The position numbers were made by a program, and so were the translations under genes. A stretch of DNA of 38,870 nucleotides from Patescibacteria group bacterium (GTDB taxonomy: Bacteria; Patescibacteriota; Microgenomatia; UBA10105; UBA927), in assembly GCA_018821245.1 (NCBI GenBank), contig JAHJMO010000032.1:1-38870 (forward strand), written 5' to 3'. The notes under the pieces were generated by a model that did not search any database, was not told the origin of the DNA, and saw nothing but the letters and a program-made list of their open reading frames with translations. The stretch's first letter is position 1. Each line of letters opens with the position of its first letter. This document shows positions 38,564-38,870 of this stretch, one piece after another.

Positions 38564-38870
38564 TTAAAAATCATTGAATGTTTTGCCGGTGGTAGGTTTT
38601 TGAGCCTGCTCTTTTCTTTCTTCGTCAACTAATTTTACTAATTCTACAATAGAATCAAGCACAGTTTCTTCTGTTTGTTTATTTCTCGCAGCCGACCGTG
38701 CTTCGTTTTCGTACCATTCAGCCATTCCCTCGCTCCTCTGGCCGAATAGACGATCATTTTCAGCTGCATACATAATTTCAGCCAATGGATCAAACCGGAC
38801 TTCAGCCAATGGAGAATCTGCCAATTCTCTAAGTTTTACATACAGAAGATGAAACTCTTCTGTGCTAAGA
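38564..38870 (-). CDS. Unknown protein, N-terminus beyond the window
   Basis: The frame stays open to the right edge, where it reads STEEFHLLYVKLRELADSP, so the TTG at 38824 is not a true start. The visible part (about 101 residues) is acidic, helical and soluble (EWYENEARSAARNKQTEE, LDSIVELVKLVDEERKEQAQ) and ends TGKTFNDF. It is convergent with the 389-aa HAD gene, 17 bp away. No family recognised. Confidence 0.65.
   Translation of the reverse strand, partial: LSTEEFHLLYVKLRELADSPLAEVRFDPLAEIMYAAENDRLFGQRSEGMAEWYENEARSAARNKQTEETVLDSIVELVKLVDEERKEQAQKPTTGKTFNDF

Noticed and set aside
38564-38824. Complete 86-aa gene starting at the TTG at 38824
   Set aside because: The frame continues without a stop to the right edge with protein-like sequence, so the gene is a fragment with its start outside the window.
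1-38870. CRISPR array or Cas genes
   Set aside because: No regularly spaced repeats of CRISPR type and no Cas motif were seen; the tandem repeats found are short simple repeats or the 337-bp GIY-YIG module.

Overview
The window looks like a chromosome segment of a Candidate Phyla Radiation (Patescibacteria) bacterium, probably Microgenomates-like. The assignment is inference from gene content: an archaeal-type fructose-1,6-bisphosphate aldolase/phosphatase, a bifunctional phosphoglucose/phosphomannose isomerase, PEP synthase used next to enolase, a stand-alone EF-Tu domain-2-like protein, a UvrC without its C-terminal helix-hairpin-helix region, a very short DNA polymerase III delta, tightly packed or overlapping genes, and several promoters whose -10 box lies 6 nt before the start codon (leaderless transcripts). 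TGA is used as stop, so there is no sign of recoding.

Layout. 1-513: a tandem repeat in which a GIY-YIG endonuclease gene alternates with a 5' tRNA-Glu-like fragment broken in the anticodon loop by a block of GC-rich palindromes. 667-2961: thymidine kinase, then a small unknown protein translationally coupled to a Y-family DNA polymerase. 3008-4353: a SAM-I (S-box) riboswitch with an intrinsic terminator, controlling metK. 4396-7500: nadC, nadA and rarA. 7505-9094: a structured RNA leader, an EF-Tu-like beta-barrel protein, a small metallopeptidase and DNA polymerase III delta. 9087-19874: a carbon-metabolism block (phosphohexomutase, Pgi/Pmi, PEP synthase, enolase, iPGM, a second copy of the structured RNA leader, FBP aldolase/phosphatase, acyl-CoA synthetase) that can run from acetate and pyruvate upward to hexose phosphates. 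19901-30348: rsmI, a DedA-family membrane protein, lexA and the complete uvrB/uvrA/uvrC set, with a membrane-anchored transglutaminase-like protein between uvrA and uvrC. 30396-33405: a small membrane protein, yvcK (gluconeogenesis factor), secG and a peptide-type solute-binding protein. 33417-34088: tRNA-Val, -Phe, -Gly and -Gln with promoters, a terminator and tRNA debris. 34209-38870: a mostly uncharacterised accessory region with an unknown 384-aa protein behind a leader-peptide/terminator arrangement, two large HAD-type phosphatases, and small unknown proteins.

The most interesting items are: (i) the two copies of one structured RNA leader (7505-7630 and 16904-17013), with compensatory base changes in several helices, each immediately upstream of a ribosome-binding site; (ii) the tRNA-Glu-fragment/GIY-YIG tandem module at the left edge; (iii) the candidate leader-peptide attenuator at 35380-35524. 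I do not recognise (i) as any riboswitch family I know, so it is the best candidate for an undescribed element here.
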